NCBI GenBank assembly: GCA_015680685.1
Contig: MNCI01017633.1
Span: 1 to 64,000, forward strand
DNA: 64,000 bases
Reading direction: 5' to 3'
DNA from: Gnetum montanum
Taxonomy: Eukaryota; Streptophyta; Gnetopsida; Gnetales; Gnetaceae
Positions within the stretch are counted from its first letter, which is position 1. Each line of letters opens with the position of its first letter. Positions 47,554 through 58,120 of the stretch are shown here, one piece after another. The notes below the pieces were generated by a model, which saw only the letters and a list, made by a program, of their open reading frames with translations, was not told the DNA's origin and ran no database searches. A program made the translations under genes and the position numbers.

Positions 47554-48955
47554 TCAGCAGGAATGATGGTCTCCCCCACGACTGGGTGGAAAGGAGGAGA
47601 CGCGAAAAATGGAACATGGTCGATCAAGTGATGGCGAGGTGGTCGCACTGGTTGCATGGAGTTCACAGAAAGGTTTTAGTTGTTGGCGGTTGACTAACTG
47701 TGTTCTGGTGGGATCGTCAGGTTTGTGGATAAGTAAGGCCCCAGATGGGAAGGTTTCAGAGACAATGTAAGGTCCCTCCCACAGTGTTTGAGACTTGGTC
47801 GGTTGAGATACATGTGAGGGGTTCCAATACAACACCTTGTCTTCACATCTAAATGTGACCTTCTGAATCCTAAGATCATGTTGTTTCTTGTTATAAGCCT
47901 TGTGGATTTCATTTGAAAACAGGGCCACTAATCGATTCTCATCTAGCACACTTAAATTGATTAGTCGTTCACGTTGTGCTAGTAGTAGGTCGAGGCCAAG
48001 GTCACTGGCAGTGGATAGTGTCTAGAGTTCTGCTTGGATTGGAAGTGTTAGCAACTTTTCTTACACTAACTCATAGGGAGAGTACCCTATAGGAAGTTTC
48101 CAAGTGGAGCGATAGACCCATAGGGCATTGTTGAGCTTGGTACTCCAATCCCTCTTGTATTTGCTGATGGTTCAGGTAAGGATCTTGGTGATCTCCCTAT
48201 TGGTGACTTCAGCTTGCCCATTGGCTTGGAGGTGATAGGGTGTTGTAAATTTATGTGTTACCCCTAAGCATTGCATGAGTTTCTGAAAAGTGACACCCGT
48301 GAAGTAAGTCCCATTGTCAGAAATGAGTGCACGCGACACTCCAAACTTGGTAACGATTTGTTGCTAAACAAATTGTGTGGCGGTGTTGGAAGAACAGTCG
48401 ATGATGGCTGCTACTTCTGCCCAATTTGTACAGTAGTCCACAGCCACGATGATGTATGCCTTTCTATTTGACAAGGGGGTGATGGGCCCCATGAAGTCGA
48501 TACCCCAGATGTCGAAGGGCTCTAATGGCTAGATCCACTGTTGAGGTCCCTCCAACCGTGTCATCATCCCACCGTCCCTCTGGCATCGTTCGTAGGAACG
48601 GGCGAACCATTGTGCATCCCTTAAAAGTGTAAGCCAGTAATACCCTACAAGCAGGATTTTAATGGTTGTGTGGCATCCAGCATAGTGGCCCCCACAAGGG
48701 CCCTTATGAGCATCTTAGAGGACGCGCAGTGTATCATAATCAGGGACACACCATCGAACCAGGCCATCTGCGCACACCTTGTAAAGATGGTTGTTGATTT
48801 CCATAAAACACTTGGCCTTATGGAGAAACTATTGTTTCTGCCGATGGTTCCACTCCTTGGGTAGCTCCTAGGTTTTGATGCAGTTGAACTAAGGGGATTC
48901 CTTGGCTGCTTGAGGATCAACTGCGCCTATGAAGAGGAGTTCATCTAGAAACTGG
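47554..48955 (-). pseudogene. RE-6 integrase, nearly readable
   Basis: In order on the minus strand: the zinc-finger region GGHYAGCHTT to ARSYERCQRDG (48690-48570), where the first Cys of the CxxC pair is Tyr; the core FDIWGIDFMGPITPLSNRKA (first Asp, about 48510), ISDNGTYFTG (second Asp, about 48320) and QANGQAEVTNREI (Glu region, about 48220); then the C-terminal region 47949-47554 with FRCEDKVLYWNPSH and EGPYIV. Several in-frame TAG or TAA codons interrupt it. It would insert the cDNA into the genome. Confidence 0.8.
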
Positions 48956-48956
48956 N

Positions 48957-49240
48957 ATGTAGAAACACCTCGTATCCGAGCACATAGTGCTGGAATTTGT
49001 CCAAGGCGAACACCACCACCATCAACTCCTTCTTGGTGGTGGTGTAGTTTAGCTGAGCACCCACAATGCTACAGCTTGCATAGTGGATATAATATGGACG
49101 TTTCTGATCATCACACTATGTAAGCACGGCTTCCAAGGTGTAGTTGGAGGCATCTATCATAATGTGAAAGGGTCTGGACCAATTAGGTGCCTGTAGAACC
49201 AAAGTTTCTACGAGTTTTTGTTTCAACGCTTAGAATGTTG
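48957..49240 (-). pseudogene. RE-6 RNase H, partial
   Basis: Readable blocks are FHIMIDASNYTLEAVLT, QLNYTTTKKELMVVVFALDK and YVLGYEVFLH. The sequence stops at the N (48956) and lacks about 200 bases that RE-2 has (TDH-A-L and ADYLS blocks), so the gap is probably missing assembly. Confidence 0.75.
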
Positions 49241-50040
49241 ACTCGCATTCCTTGGTCCATATGAATAGAGCATCCTTCTTTGTAAGTTCTACCAACGTCC
49301 TGGCGATCTTTGAGAAGTGCTCAATGAAACGTCGGTAGTAACCAGTGTGTCCAAGGAATGGCCGAACATCTTTAATGGTACTTGGTTGGCAGGTGATTCC
49401 TTGGATGACCCTGATCTTTTCAGGGTCTACGCTAATCCCTGTTTGTGAGATGCAATGCCCTAGCACAATGCCCTCTTGGACCATCAAATGGCTCTTTTTC
49501 CAATTGAGCTACAAATTGGTGTCTACACACCTTTTTAGAACTTGCTTCAAATGGTCCAAGGCTTGCTCAAACGTGGCCCCATAGGTGGAGGAGTCATCCA
49601 TGAAGACTTCTACACCATTGCCGATTTGTTACTGGAAGATGCTTAGGACAAGGTGTTGAAACGTAGCAAGCGCATTGCACAAGCCAAAGGGCATCTTCTT
49701 ATATGCAAAAGTCCCCCATGGACTTGTGAACGTTGTTTTGGCCTGGTCCTCTGGTGCTATTTGGATTTGGTTATAACCACTATAACCATCCAAAAAGCTG
49801 TAGTAATGGTGTCTTGCGATGGTGTCCAACACCTGGTCGACAAATGGGAGCGGGAAGTTGTCCTTGAAGGTCGCCATATTGAGCAACTGAAAATCAATAC
49901 AGATCCTCCACTTACTACCTTTCTTGGGCACAATAACGAGTGGGCTAACCCATTCGCTATCAGCAACAGAATAGATGAATCCCACCTTTAGAAATTGTTC
50001 AATTTCATCTTTTACGATCTGCTTCAATTTGGGATTCAAC
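49241..50040 (-). pseudogene. RE-6 reverse transcriptase, nearly readable
   Basis: The open stretch 50039-49629 carries the fingers and palm: SEWVSPLVIVPKKGSKWRIC, NFPLPFVDQVLD, FLDGYSGYNQIQIAPEDQ and PFGLCNALATFQ. VEVFMDDSS at about 49610 is the active site (FMDD in place of YMDD). After a stop, 49487-49230 has VLGHCISQTGISVDPEKI and YYRRFI. The block FLDGYSGYNQI and the tRNA-Asp PBS fit the Athila/Tat side of Ty3/gypsy. One or two stops prevent a full product. Confidence 0.85.
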
Positions 50041-50768
50041 CGTCTTTGTGGATGTTTTCATGGCTTCATGGAAGGGTCAAGATAGATCCAATGCTAGCAA
50101 ACCCTGGGATCAACTCCAGTCAACTCAGGATATGACCATGCGAACCTAGAAACCCATTTGTTTACCATCTCTAGCAATCTCTTTTTCTATTCAGGAGCAA
50201 GGATGACATTAATAATTACCAGCTTGCCATTTTGCAAGAATGCATATTCCAAGTGAGCCGATAAAGACTTTAGCTCCAGGGGCTCTTGTTTGAAGCTCTC
50301 AGAGATTTGTAGCATCCCCAGTCATCTTGGTCATCAACAGTGGAGACCTATTGATGAACCTCGTCCATTCCATCCATGCTTTCAATGTAGGCTTGCATTA
50401 GCCCCTCAGATGGTTCCATGCACAGTGCGCTGCTAGTAGGATCAGCTGTCAGCCACTGGGTGCCCTCTTGGTTAGTGGCTACTACGTACATGCACCATTG
50501 AACAGGTGATTCCTCAATACACTGACTGCATGCTTGAATGGATATCTGCTTAGCGGACCATAACTATTACACACAGTTGCACCCTGAGTCACTATACGCA
50601 ATGCATGGAATGCGCTTCTTCTCGATCTTCCCGAAAGGATTTTCCTTTCAAATTTTCAAGGACAGATCTTAGAGTCCTAGTCATGCGTAAATGTTTCTAT
50701 CCTGGGTCCGTTCCAATGACTTGAATGATAATTTCACTAAGGTTAGATGACACATGTAAGACTAATAG
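50041..50768 (-). other. RE-6 linker and short leader; gag and protease deleted
   Basis: From about 50640 the minus strand reads KKRIPCIAYSDSGCN, then QEGTQWLTADPTSSALCMEP, collinear with RE-2 sequence after its protease. Only about 130 bases separate this from the PBS, whereas RE-2 has about 2.6 kb of gag and protease here. RE-6 therefore lacks gag and protease. Confidence 0.65.
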
Positions 50769-50786
50769 TCCCCGGCAACGGCGCCA
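50769..50786 (-). other. RE-6 primer-binding site, perfect tRNA-Asp type
   Basis: TGGCGCCGTTGCCGGGGA on the minus strand equals the complement of the plant tRNA-Asp 3' end over all 18 bases, one base from the LTR. It is the least decayed PBS here, so RE-6 is probably among the youngest pieces. Confidence 0.9.
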
Positions 50787-50787
50787 A

Positions 50788-51701
50788 TGATGAGCGGCTA
50801 GGTACCCCTACGTCCAAGCATACGAATCACAAGCATTCACGTGTGACTCAGTCAAAATCCGTAGACTGTAAGCACTTAACATACGTCAGACTCTAACTAG
50901 TGAAACCTTGGGTTAGAATGGTCATTGTCATCCTAATCTCACTTGTGAAGTTTTATTTATGATGGTTAAGTGAGACTAAGGCTAATGATTTTTATAGATT
51001 TTTAATTATCTTTTTGGACAGCTAATTATCTTGGAAAGTAAGGCTAGAATATTAATTAATCTAAGATTATCTTAATCTAAATCTTAACTATTCCTAACAT
51101 AAGTATCTGGTCCCATCTTCCAAGCATTTTCTAAGCATATCCTAACACTTCTGGGTTACCAGACGTTAAGCATCACTAGGTTTACCAAGTGCTTGAGTTA
51201 CGTTCGAGATGGTCATACTTATGGCCTTTACGAACTACAAATGAACAATAGTGATTGAAATCATAATAACAAAAAATTAAGTAACTAACAAGTAACTAAT
51301 AAAGCATAAACATCTTAAACTATTAAATGCATAAAATAGCTAAGTCCAAATGCTACAAGGAATGCTTGAATAGTTCGTATTTATTGCTATCACATCAATG
51401 GGCTCAGATACATCAACGCTCAAATAAAGAGCTGATCACTTTTCTTACACCTGTTGCGGGCACTTGGAAAATATTCTATCTCCTGCGGGAACAAACTGCA
51501 AGAGCTTTGCTACAACTAACTAAAAATGTGCCTAAATGAGGCGGAAGGCCTTCTTATTTATAGGTTGAGATAGGCGGCTGCGTAAACGAGGCCACGCCGA
51601 CACAAGAAGGCTATGTTAACAGGCCCGCATCGACACAGCCGTGTATACATAGCCCCATATATGTGGCCAAGTCAACGCATCGACTAAATGACACTTCATC
51701 A
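50788..51701 (-). repeat. RE-6 5' LTR
   Basis: 914 bases with termini TGATGAGCGG (plus strand) and CTTCATCA. On the minus strand the U3 has GTCGATGCG, TATGTATACACGG and GTGTCGATGCGGGCC dyad boxes (51700-51600), then TATAAATAAG (about 51561). It joins RE-7 gag directly, so RE-6 inserted into RE-7. Confidence 0.85.
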
Positions 51702-53700
51702 GTTACCTTGGGGATAAGGTAACCATCGGGGTGCTTGCCATTTGTTAAGTCATGGGTTGAATGCATACACCCTAGACTCTTGTAGATGTGAGATCACTAG
51801 GCAACATCCCTTAAGATGGTCGTATTGGCATATCTCACATTCATCATCATTGTCTGTATCCGAATCCACAACCTCTTCGGTGATGGCCAATTTACCCTTA
51901 CCTTTGTTACATGCATTGTTCACTTCTCTCTTTTTCTTTTTGTCATAGTCACTACCTCGCTTCCTAGACTCCTCTACGATTTTAAGAACAGTTTTGAACC
52001 TACTATTCAAGGAGTCCCACATTTGGTCTACCTTTATAGATACTTCGGTTGTTAATTTTTGGAGCGGCAAGGTTTTTCTATTCACCATCTCTTCAAGTGA
52101 TGACTCTTCCTCCTCCTCACAAAATCTCACTCCCCTTTTTCTGAGGGAAGGATCTTGATTGTACTCTTCCTCACTTTCTCTCTTACGTAGCTCTCCTTTT
52201 TCCTTAGCTACTTGCTCTAGCAATCTATGAACCTGATGAGACCTAAGCTCTAATAATCTCCCTTGGGCATACGTTCCAAGGGTTCTCCTTGTTTCATGCC
52301 TAAGTCCATCTACGAGATGGCGTAGTTGATCCTGCTACGAATAACCATGGCCCTAGCAACGATGTAAAAGTGCATAATAACGGCCCATGGCAGCATCCAA
52401 GGATTCATGATTTCCCTGCTTCCATCCTTGGATTTTCTTTCGCATGTTAGACACTCGGAATTACATTTTGTACTTGTCATTAAACAGTTCTAACATTGTA
52501 CTCCACCTCCGAATGGATTCCGATTCTAAGGACTGGTACCAACTTTCCACTTCTTTCACTAGTGTCCTTAGGAACAATTTCAGTTTTTGCCATTCATTTT
52601 CTATGTTATACAAGGCACATGCATGAAATGCTTGTAAGTGATTTTGAGGATTAGCGTTGTATCCCCCCTCAAACTATGATGTTATTCATGTCTAACCTCT
52701 TGATCCTACTATCTTTTTGGTGCCTTGTGGGAACTCTTATGGCCTCTGTTATGTCTAGCATGCTTCTAGTAGTGAGTAGGGGTTCTTCATGGTCATCTCG
52801 TTCATATTGTTTGTGATGTCTACGCGGTTCCCTACTCTCCCTTCTTCCATGCCTTGATTCCTTAGAGTGCCCTCGTCCTCGTTCTTGATTGTTTCGTTGA
52901 TGTTTTTCACTCTATTTACCTTTATCCTCACAGTTGGATTCCTTATGACTACGACCGGATACTGAAGGAGAGGATGAATGTGATGATGAAGGTGAAGAAG
53001 AAGGAGAACCATTGCCATGATGGTGTTTTCTACCTTCTCTTCTGTGGTCCTGGCCACGATTGTGATCACGATTATAACGTCTGTCCTTATCGTGTGTTTG
53101 TGTTCCCTCATTGAAGACTTCGTGTTCATGGGGATTAGAACCAGGGTTGTGAACTGTGGAGTGTAGGTTTTGATACACCACCTCCTAACCATCGTTAGGA
53201 GGGGGAACATCATTTGGTGGGGAACCTATTGAAGCAGGTTCACCACCCTCAATTTCACTCAAGACATGTGGAGCATTATAGGGCCATTTACCCTTCGAGG
53301 ATGTATGATATCTCTCCTATTGCAAGTCCCTTTGACATTGCGCTTCTGTGGGATGGAGTCCCTTGTGTCATAATTGCATGCAACATATTCTGCATACAAA
53401 AATGACATGCCTATTCATGAGAGAGCACGAAGGAGCATGTTGAGGACTGATTGGTCTGGAGGTAACACTATGTTATCTTCCAAGTCTCTTTAACGCAATT
53501 GTTCATCTTGATGGAGAATAAAGGTAAAGTCGGGTACATACTCATCATGATGAGTATATACCACACAAAATTGTTGAGGAACTGGTGAATCTTGGTTACG
53601 TGTGTTATGCCGCCGACTGTCTCTTGTGTTAGTCTTAGGCAGTGAAGTGCTTTTGTGTGAGGAAGAAGACATTTTCATCTTGTTTGGTGTGCGATTTACC
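51702..53700 (-). pseudogene. RE-7 gag, broken
   Basis: Begins near MKMSSSSHKSTSLPK (53678) and contains DEYVPDFTFILHQDEQL, a His/Arg/Ser-rich basic stretch (53150-52950) and the open part 52223-51750 with EEMVNRKTLPLQK and CEICQYDHLKGCC. It is collinear with RE-1 gag and closest to it in sequence. Stops at several sites break it. Its 3' end is cut by the RE-6 LTR at 51701. Confidence 0.75.
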
Positions 53701-53798
53701 GTTGTCTTATTTTTCCTTGATTAACCCTAAGGGTTCGTTCTAGCGTCCCAACGATATGAATGATTTCCTATGTTCTATGTAGCACACAAACAACTAAG

Positions 53799-53816
53799 TC
53801 CTTGGCAACAACACCA
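53799..53816 (-). other. RE-7 primer-binding site
   Basis: TGGTGTTGTTGCCAAGGA on the minus strand, a decayed tRNA-Asp type PBS. Confidence 0.8.
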
Positions 53817-53817
53817 A

Positions 53818-54610
53818 TGATGAGTGGCAAGGTACCCCTACACTCAACCATACAAATACGAGTGTTTCACGTGCGATACGATCGAACTCCAAGGACTAAG
53901 TGCTTACACGCCTTAATGGAATACTTAAGGTTAATCAATCATTGTCTTCCCAAACTTACTTGTATTGTCACGGTTGTATGATTAAGTAAGCTTTAGGTAT
54001 ATGATTTTTATATCTTTTATCTTTTTAATGTCTTATGCTAATCAGGGAAGGTAAGGAGAACTAAGTGACTAACTTACATTAACTATTTACTAACTAAGTT
54101 CTTATTGTTTCTAACACTAGTATCCGTTCCCACTTGCCACACACATCCTTAACCAGTGCAACGCTGCTGGGATTACCAAATGCTAATCGTTACTCGGTTA
54201 CCAAGCGCTACACACATGCTTGAAGCAGTCATACTTAGTGTACTTAATTAGGAGAGTCAAGGGTTGAGAGAGATTAATTAACTAGGAAAGCATTTAAACA
54301 TTCAACAATAATTAATTACTATTTAGCTTAGTCCACATGCTGCAAGGTTTATCATAAAGTTCATCTTTATTATTGTACACAAATGTGTGCTCAGGTACAA
54401 TTTGCTCGAATAAAGATCCGTTCACTTTAAGACTCCTACTGCGGGCACATGGAAATTATTCTAACTCTGGAATGGGAAAACTACAAGAGTTTAGCTATGG
54501 GTCTAAGTCTAACTACCTAAAACAAGGGAAGCTGCCTCTTATTTATAGATAATAAGATGGGACGCGATATCACGTGTGCGATATCATGTACACGATATTG
54601 CGGCTCATCA
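53818..54610 (-). repeat. RE-7 5' LTR
   Basis: 793 bases with termini TGATGAGTGG and GGCTCATCA. The U3 (54561-54603) is a tandem of GCGATATCACGTGT, GCGATATCATGTACAC and GATATTGCG boxes, including a CACGTG core, next to TATAAATAAG (about 54551). It interrupts the RE-8 leader and gag. Confidence 0.85.
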
Positions 54611-55187
54611 ATCGTTTTGTGGAAAACCTCCCAAGGCAAGTTCACCACCGTCATTTTTACGTAGGACATACAGGACATCCTAAGACCACTTCCCCTTTAG
54701 GAATTCGTAACGTCTCTCTTGTTGTAGATCCCTCTGGCATTTTGCCTTCGTAGGTAGATAATCTATTGAATCTTGTTCACGCACAACGTACTCTAACTAT
54801 AAGTGTTGCATACCAATTCATGTAAGAGCATGAAGAAGCATGCCTGAAATTGAGCGATTGGGAGTTAACACTATATTACCTTCTAAATCACGCCATCGTA
54901 GCTATTCATCTTGGTGGAGGATAAAGGTAGTCTAGTACATACTCATCAGGATGAGCGTATACCATGTGAAACTATTGGGGCATTGGCGGATCATCTTGTG
55001 CACCCCGCCTCTGATTGTTCATGGTATTGGACCTTGTCGGTGAAGCACTCTCATAAGAAGAAGGAGACATGATTGATTACTCAGTGTGCGATACTCTTTT
55101 TCGATGATTGTAGGATAGTTAACCTTAAGGGTTCATTCTTATGATGGAAGGATTTCCTAAGTTCTAATCAGCGCACAAACAACAAAA
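54611..55187 (-). pseudogene. RE-8 gag N-terminus and leader
   Basis: Minus strand from MSPSSYESASPTRSN (about 55069) through VYAHPDEYVLD (about 54960). It matches the start of RE-7 gag and is cut at 54610 by the RE-7 LTR. Confidence 0.65.
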
Positions 55188-55205
55188 TCCCTGGCAATTG
55201 TTCCA
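55188..55205 (-). other. RE-8 primer-binding site
   Basis: TGGAACAATTGCCAGGGA on the minus strand, a decayed tRNA-Asp type PBS one base from the LTR. Confidence 0.75.
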
Positions 55206-55206
55206 A

Positions 55207-55996
55207 TGATGAGCAGCAAGGTACCCCTACACCCAACCATATGAATATAAGCATTCACGCACAATTTGGTCGAACTTCGAGGATTAAGTGCTTATGCACC
55301 TACGCAGAACAAGGATGAGTTATGCAGTCATTGTCTTCCCAAGCTTACTTGTAAAGCACAATTGTATGATTAAGTAAACTTGAGGTATATGATTTTTTAA
55401 TATTTTTTATACTTTCTATCTTGATCTCCTAAGTGTGTGAAATGAAAAGATTTAGTTAACTAATGGGGTTTTTTTGTAACTTTAATGTTGATTGAATCCT
55501 AACACTAGCATCTGTTCCCACTCTCCAAACACATCTTGAACCAATGTAACACTACTAGGATTACCAAACGCTTGTCGTTACTAGGTTACCAAGTGTTCCA
55601 CTTATGCTCGAAGTGGTCATGCTGAGTGTGCTAATTCATTGATAATTAATAATTCTATAGAATCAACATTGATTAACTAATGAGAGCATCCAATAACGGT
55701 AAATAACATTAAATGCAATAGTTAAGCTATTCTCAATATTGCAAGGTTTATCACAATGCTTAAATAAAGATTCGTTCCTTCTGTAACTCCTAGTGCGGGC
55801 ATAATTCTAACTCTAGAAAAGAAAAAGTACAAGAGTTTGGCTAAAGGATTGAAAAATACTATGCAAAACCAAATGCCCCTATCCCTTATTTATAAACAAC
55901 AAGACAAGCGCCGACATCGTGTGTCAAATGTTGCTTGGCCAATCCAATATCGTGCATCTGATATCGCGTATCCCCTGAATATCGGGTCGCTTACCA
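55207..55996 (-). repeat. RE-8 5' LTR, outer edge of the retrotransposon nest
   Basis: Starts TGATGAGCAG (plus strand). The other edge, GCTTACCA at 55996, is the expected place for CTCATCA and is probably decayed. The U3 has GATATCGCG and ATATCGTGC boxes. The sequence to its right is not retroelement, so this is the border toward the GNL1 gene. Confidence 0.75.
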
Positions 55997-58120
55997 CTAC
56001 ACTAACAACTCATTGTTGGTTATGTCTTGCAGAATACCTATAATTAAATTATTTCAAATTCCAAACCCCTAAAAAAGACCAGAGCAAACATTTTTAAACA
56101 TACAAGCTTAATAAATGCAATATAAGATCTAATTCTAATCATCTTAATCTTGTCCCAATAAAATCAAGTCAACATCTAGATCCTTATCTAATTGCAGTTC
56201 CTTCAAATTGTGTTCAATCATTGTTTTCCCATGTGTTTCTTCAAATCCTCCTTGATCATTAGCTTTCCTAGAACTGTTATGTAGCATCCTTAAACAATAA
56301 GCTCATTATCTAGTTTTCTTGGCATATGTTCAAACTATCTAATATCCTCTGCAAGTCTTCCTATAATGTTTGATTTGTTATTCATGCTCTTTTATACAAC
56401 ATACCTAATTTGTCATTTATGCTTCTTTTGTACAATGAGGCTAATTTATTGTTCAGGTTTCTTTTGTCCACCCCAACATTCAGCACCCTATAACAACTTG
56501 AATACTATCTTGTAAAAGGTCATCACTCGAAGATTAATGAATTAACAAAAGCCTAACCTCTTTTCAAGTAGTAGTGCTTAAACTTAAACAAGAATCTACT
56601 CTAAATTTAAACATTATCTATAAACTTCTTCACAATTAAGCTTAATTTGTTTATTTAGCTAAGTCATTTTCCAAAGCCCCTTTAATTTGTATTGCTAAAA
56701 AAGTGTTCTGAGCATCTTCAAATCTTAGCATTTGATTCCCCAAGCGTCTTTCAAAAGTAATGTACTTATTATCCAACATTGTGAGAATAACTCTCCAAAC
56801 CATAAAAACAAAATCAAGATCAACGCAAAATTCTTGCAACAATTTCTAGCTCTCAAAAAATGTTGGCGTTCGCACCATCTTAATATTTTGTCTTTGCAAA
56901 ATCATTAAACCATGCTCTGCCTCTACTGGAATGAACAGTCTTCAGGCACAATTCAAAGTACTTCAACTCTGTACAATAAATGCAACAGTAAAGACTCAAT
57001 GTTTTGGAGTCTTGCGTACAAATGTTATCTTTGCCAAAAATAAAATAATCTGTTGGACTTCCATGAAAAAAATTCTTGTGAGCCTATCCTATTTCCTTGA
57101 TTAGGAAGTAAACATTGCTGTCCTGCTATTGTTTCAATTATCATTAGAGCTGTAGCACAATCAAATACAATTATTACAAATGAGACGCCAAAAGATCTTA
57201 TCCAAGGAACCACACAGTAATGAGTTATCTTCACGCATTTGAAAAAAAAAACATTGATACAGAAAAGCCTTTATTATTTGAAAGGAATACTCATTTTAAA
57301 GGTAACTGTACCCAGAACTCAATATTCGTTAGGAAACTTATTAACCAAAATCTTCAGTCCAAATGGCATCTCATAAAATTCACAAAAAATGCAAAACAAT
57401 GGCATCATCAAAGCTGGAAAAGGGTTAGTTAGAAAAGGGTGCAATGATGTTTCTAAAGATCATAGATGCGTGCTTTTTTGGTTACAAATATCCAAATACA
57501 ATAAAATGGTAAGGCAGAACAACAATTTAGATGTTATTAAACTCATGAAAGCAGAAGTATTCCCCAAATTATTTATACCTAACAGAGCATAATACATGAC
57601 ATTTTAGAAAATTCTGCATGCACATGACATTCAATTATTTTGAGCCTAAGCTCTAGTAAACTATTTTCTCAAGCCATTCTATAGTTAAGGGCTTTAAACT
57701 GGAAAAGGTTAAAAAAAATATCTCATGCCCCTGGCTTTCAAAATATAGAATTGCAATGGCTCTCTAAGTAGGAGATAAAACAGTAAACAAAGCCTCAAAA
57801 ACTCTACCAAAGAAACCAGCAATCTAATAGGGACAATATAGACAGCAGATGCCTTTACATGGGCAAGGCTTGACAACATTCCCAGATAAATTTGGAAGGA
57901 ATATATCTACCTTGATAATGAAAGAATGCTTTCAATCACAAAACAGTGAAATAATCCAGTGTTCCTTCCCATCAGTTTCAGATGCAGGTACACTGTTTAA
58001 GGGAGAAAATCATTTAAATGAACCCCCTCATCAAATGCAAAGTTCTTACATTCCTCTATAAACCACTTGCTACGAGCCACCAGAAGGACCATTCAAACTC
58101 TGCTTGTCTGACAATCCATA
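55997..58120. other. Gene-flanking DNA downstream of GNL1
   Basis: Probably includes the GNL1 3' UTR near 58120 and downstream. One exon-like stretch is noted separately. No other gene is supported; the plus-strand frames at 57220-57592 and 57849-58061 have no recognisable protein. Confidence 0.5.
56651..56940 (-). pseudogene. Exon-like fragment of an unidentified protein
   Basis: The minus strand reads AEHGLMILQRQNIKMVRTPT, a stop, then LLQEFCVDLDFVFMVWRVIL and FERRLGNQMLRFEDAQNTFL, ending ALENDLAK and a stop. Composition looks like a real globular protein rather than random AT-rich frames, but I do not recognise it. It may be a gene relic or a terminal exon; only one stop interrupts about 90 codons. 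Confidence 0.3.

Noticed and set aside
46016-47666. Dense cluster of minus-strand frames of 60-114 codons
   Set aside because: The region is the noncoding 3' part of RE-6; frames overlap in different phases, some cross an N joint, and the RE-2 counterpart is not open.
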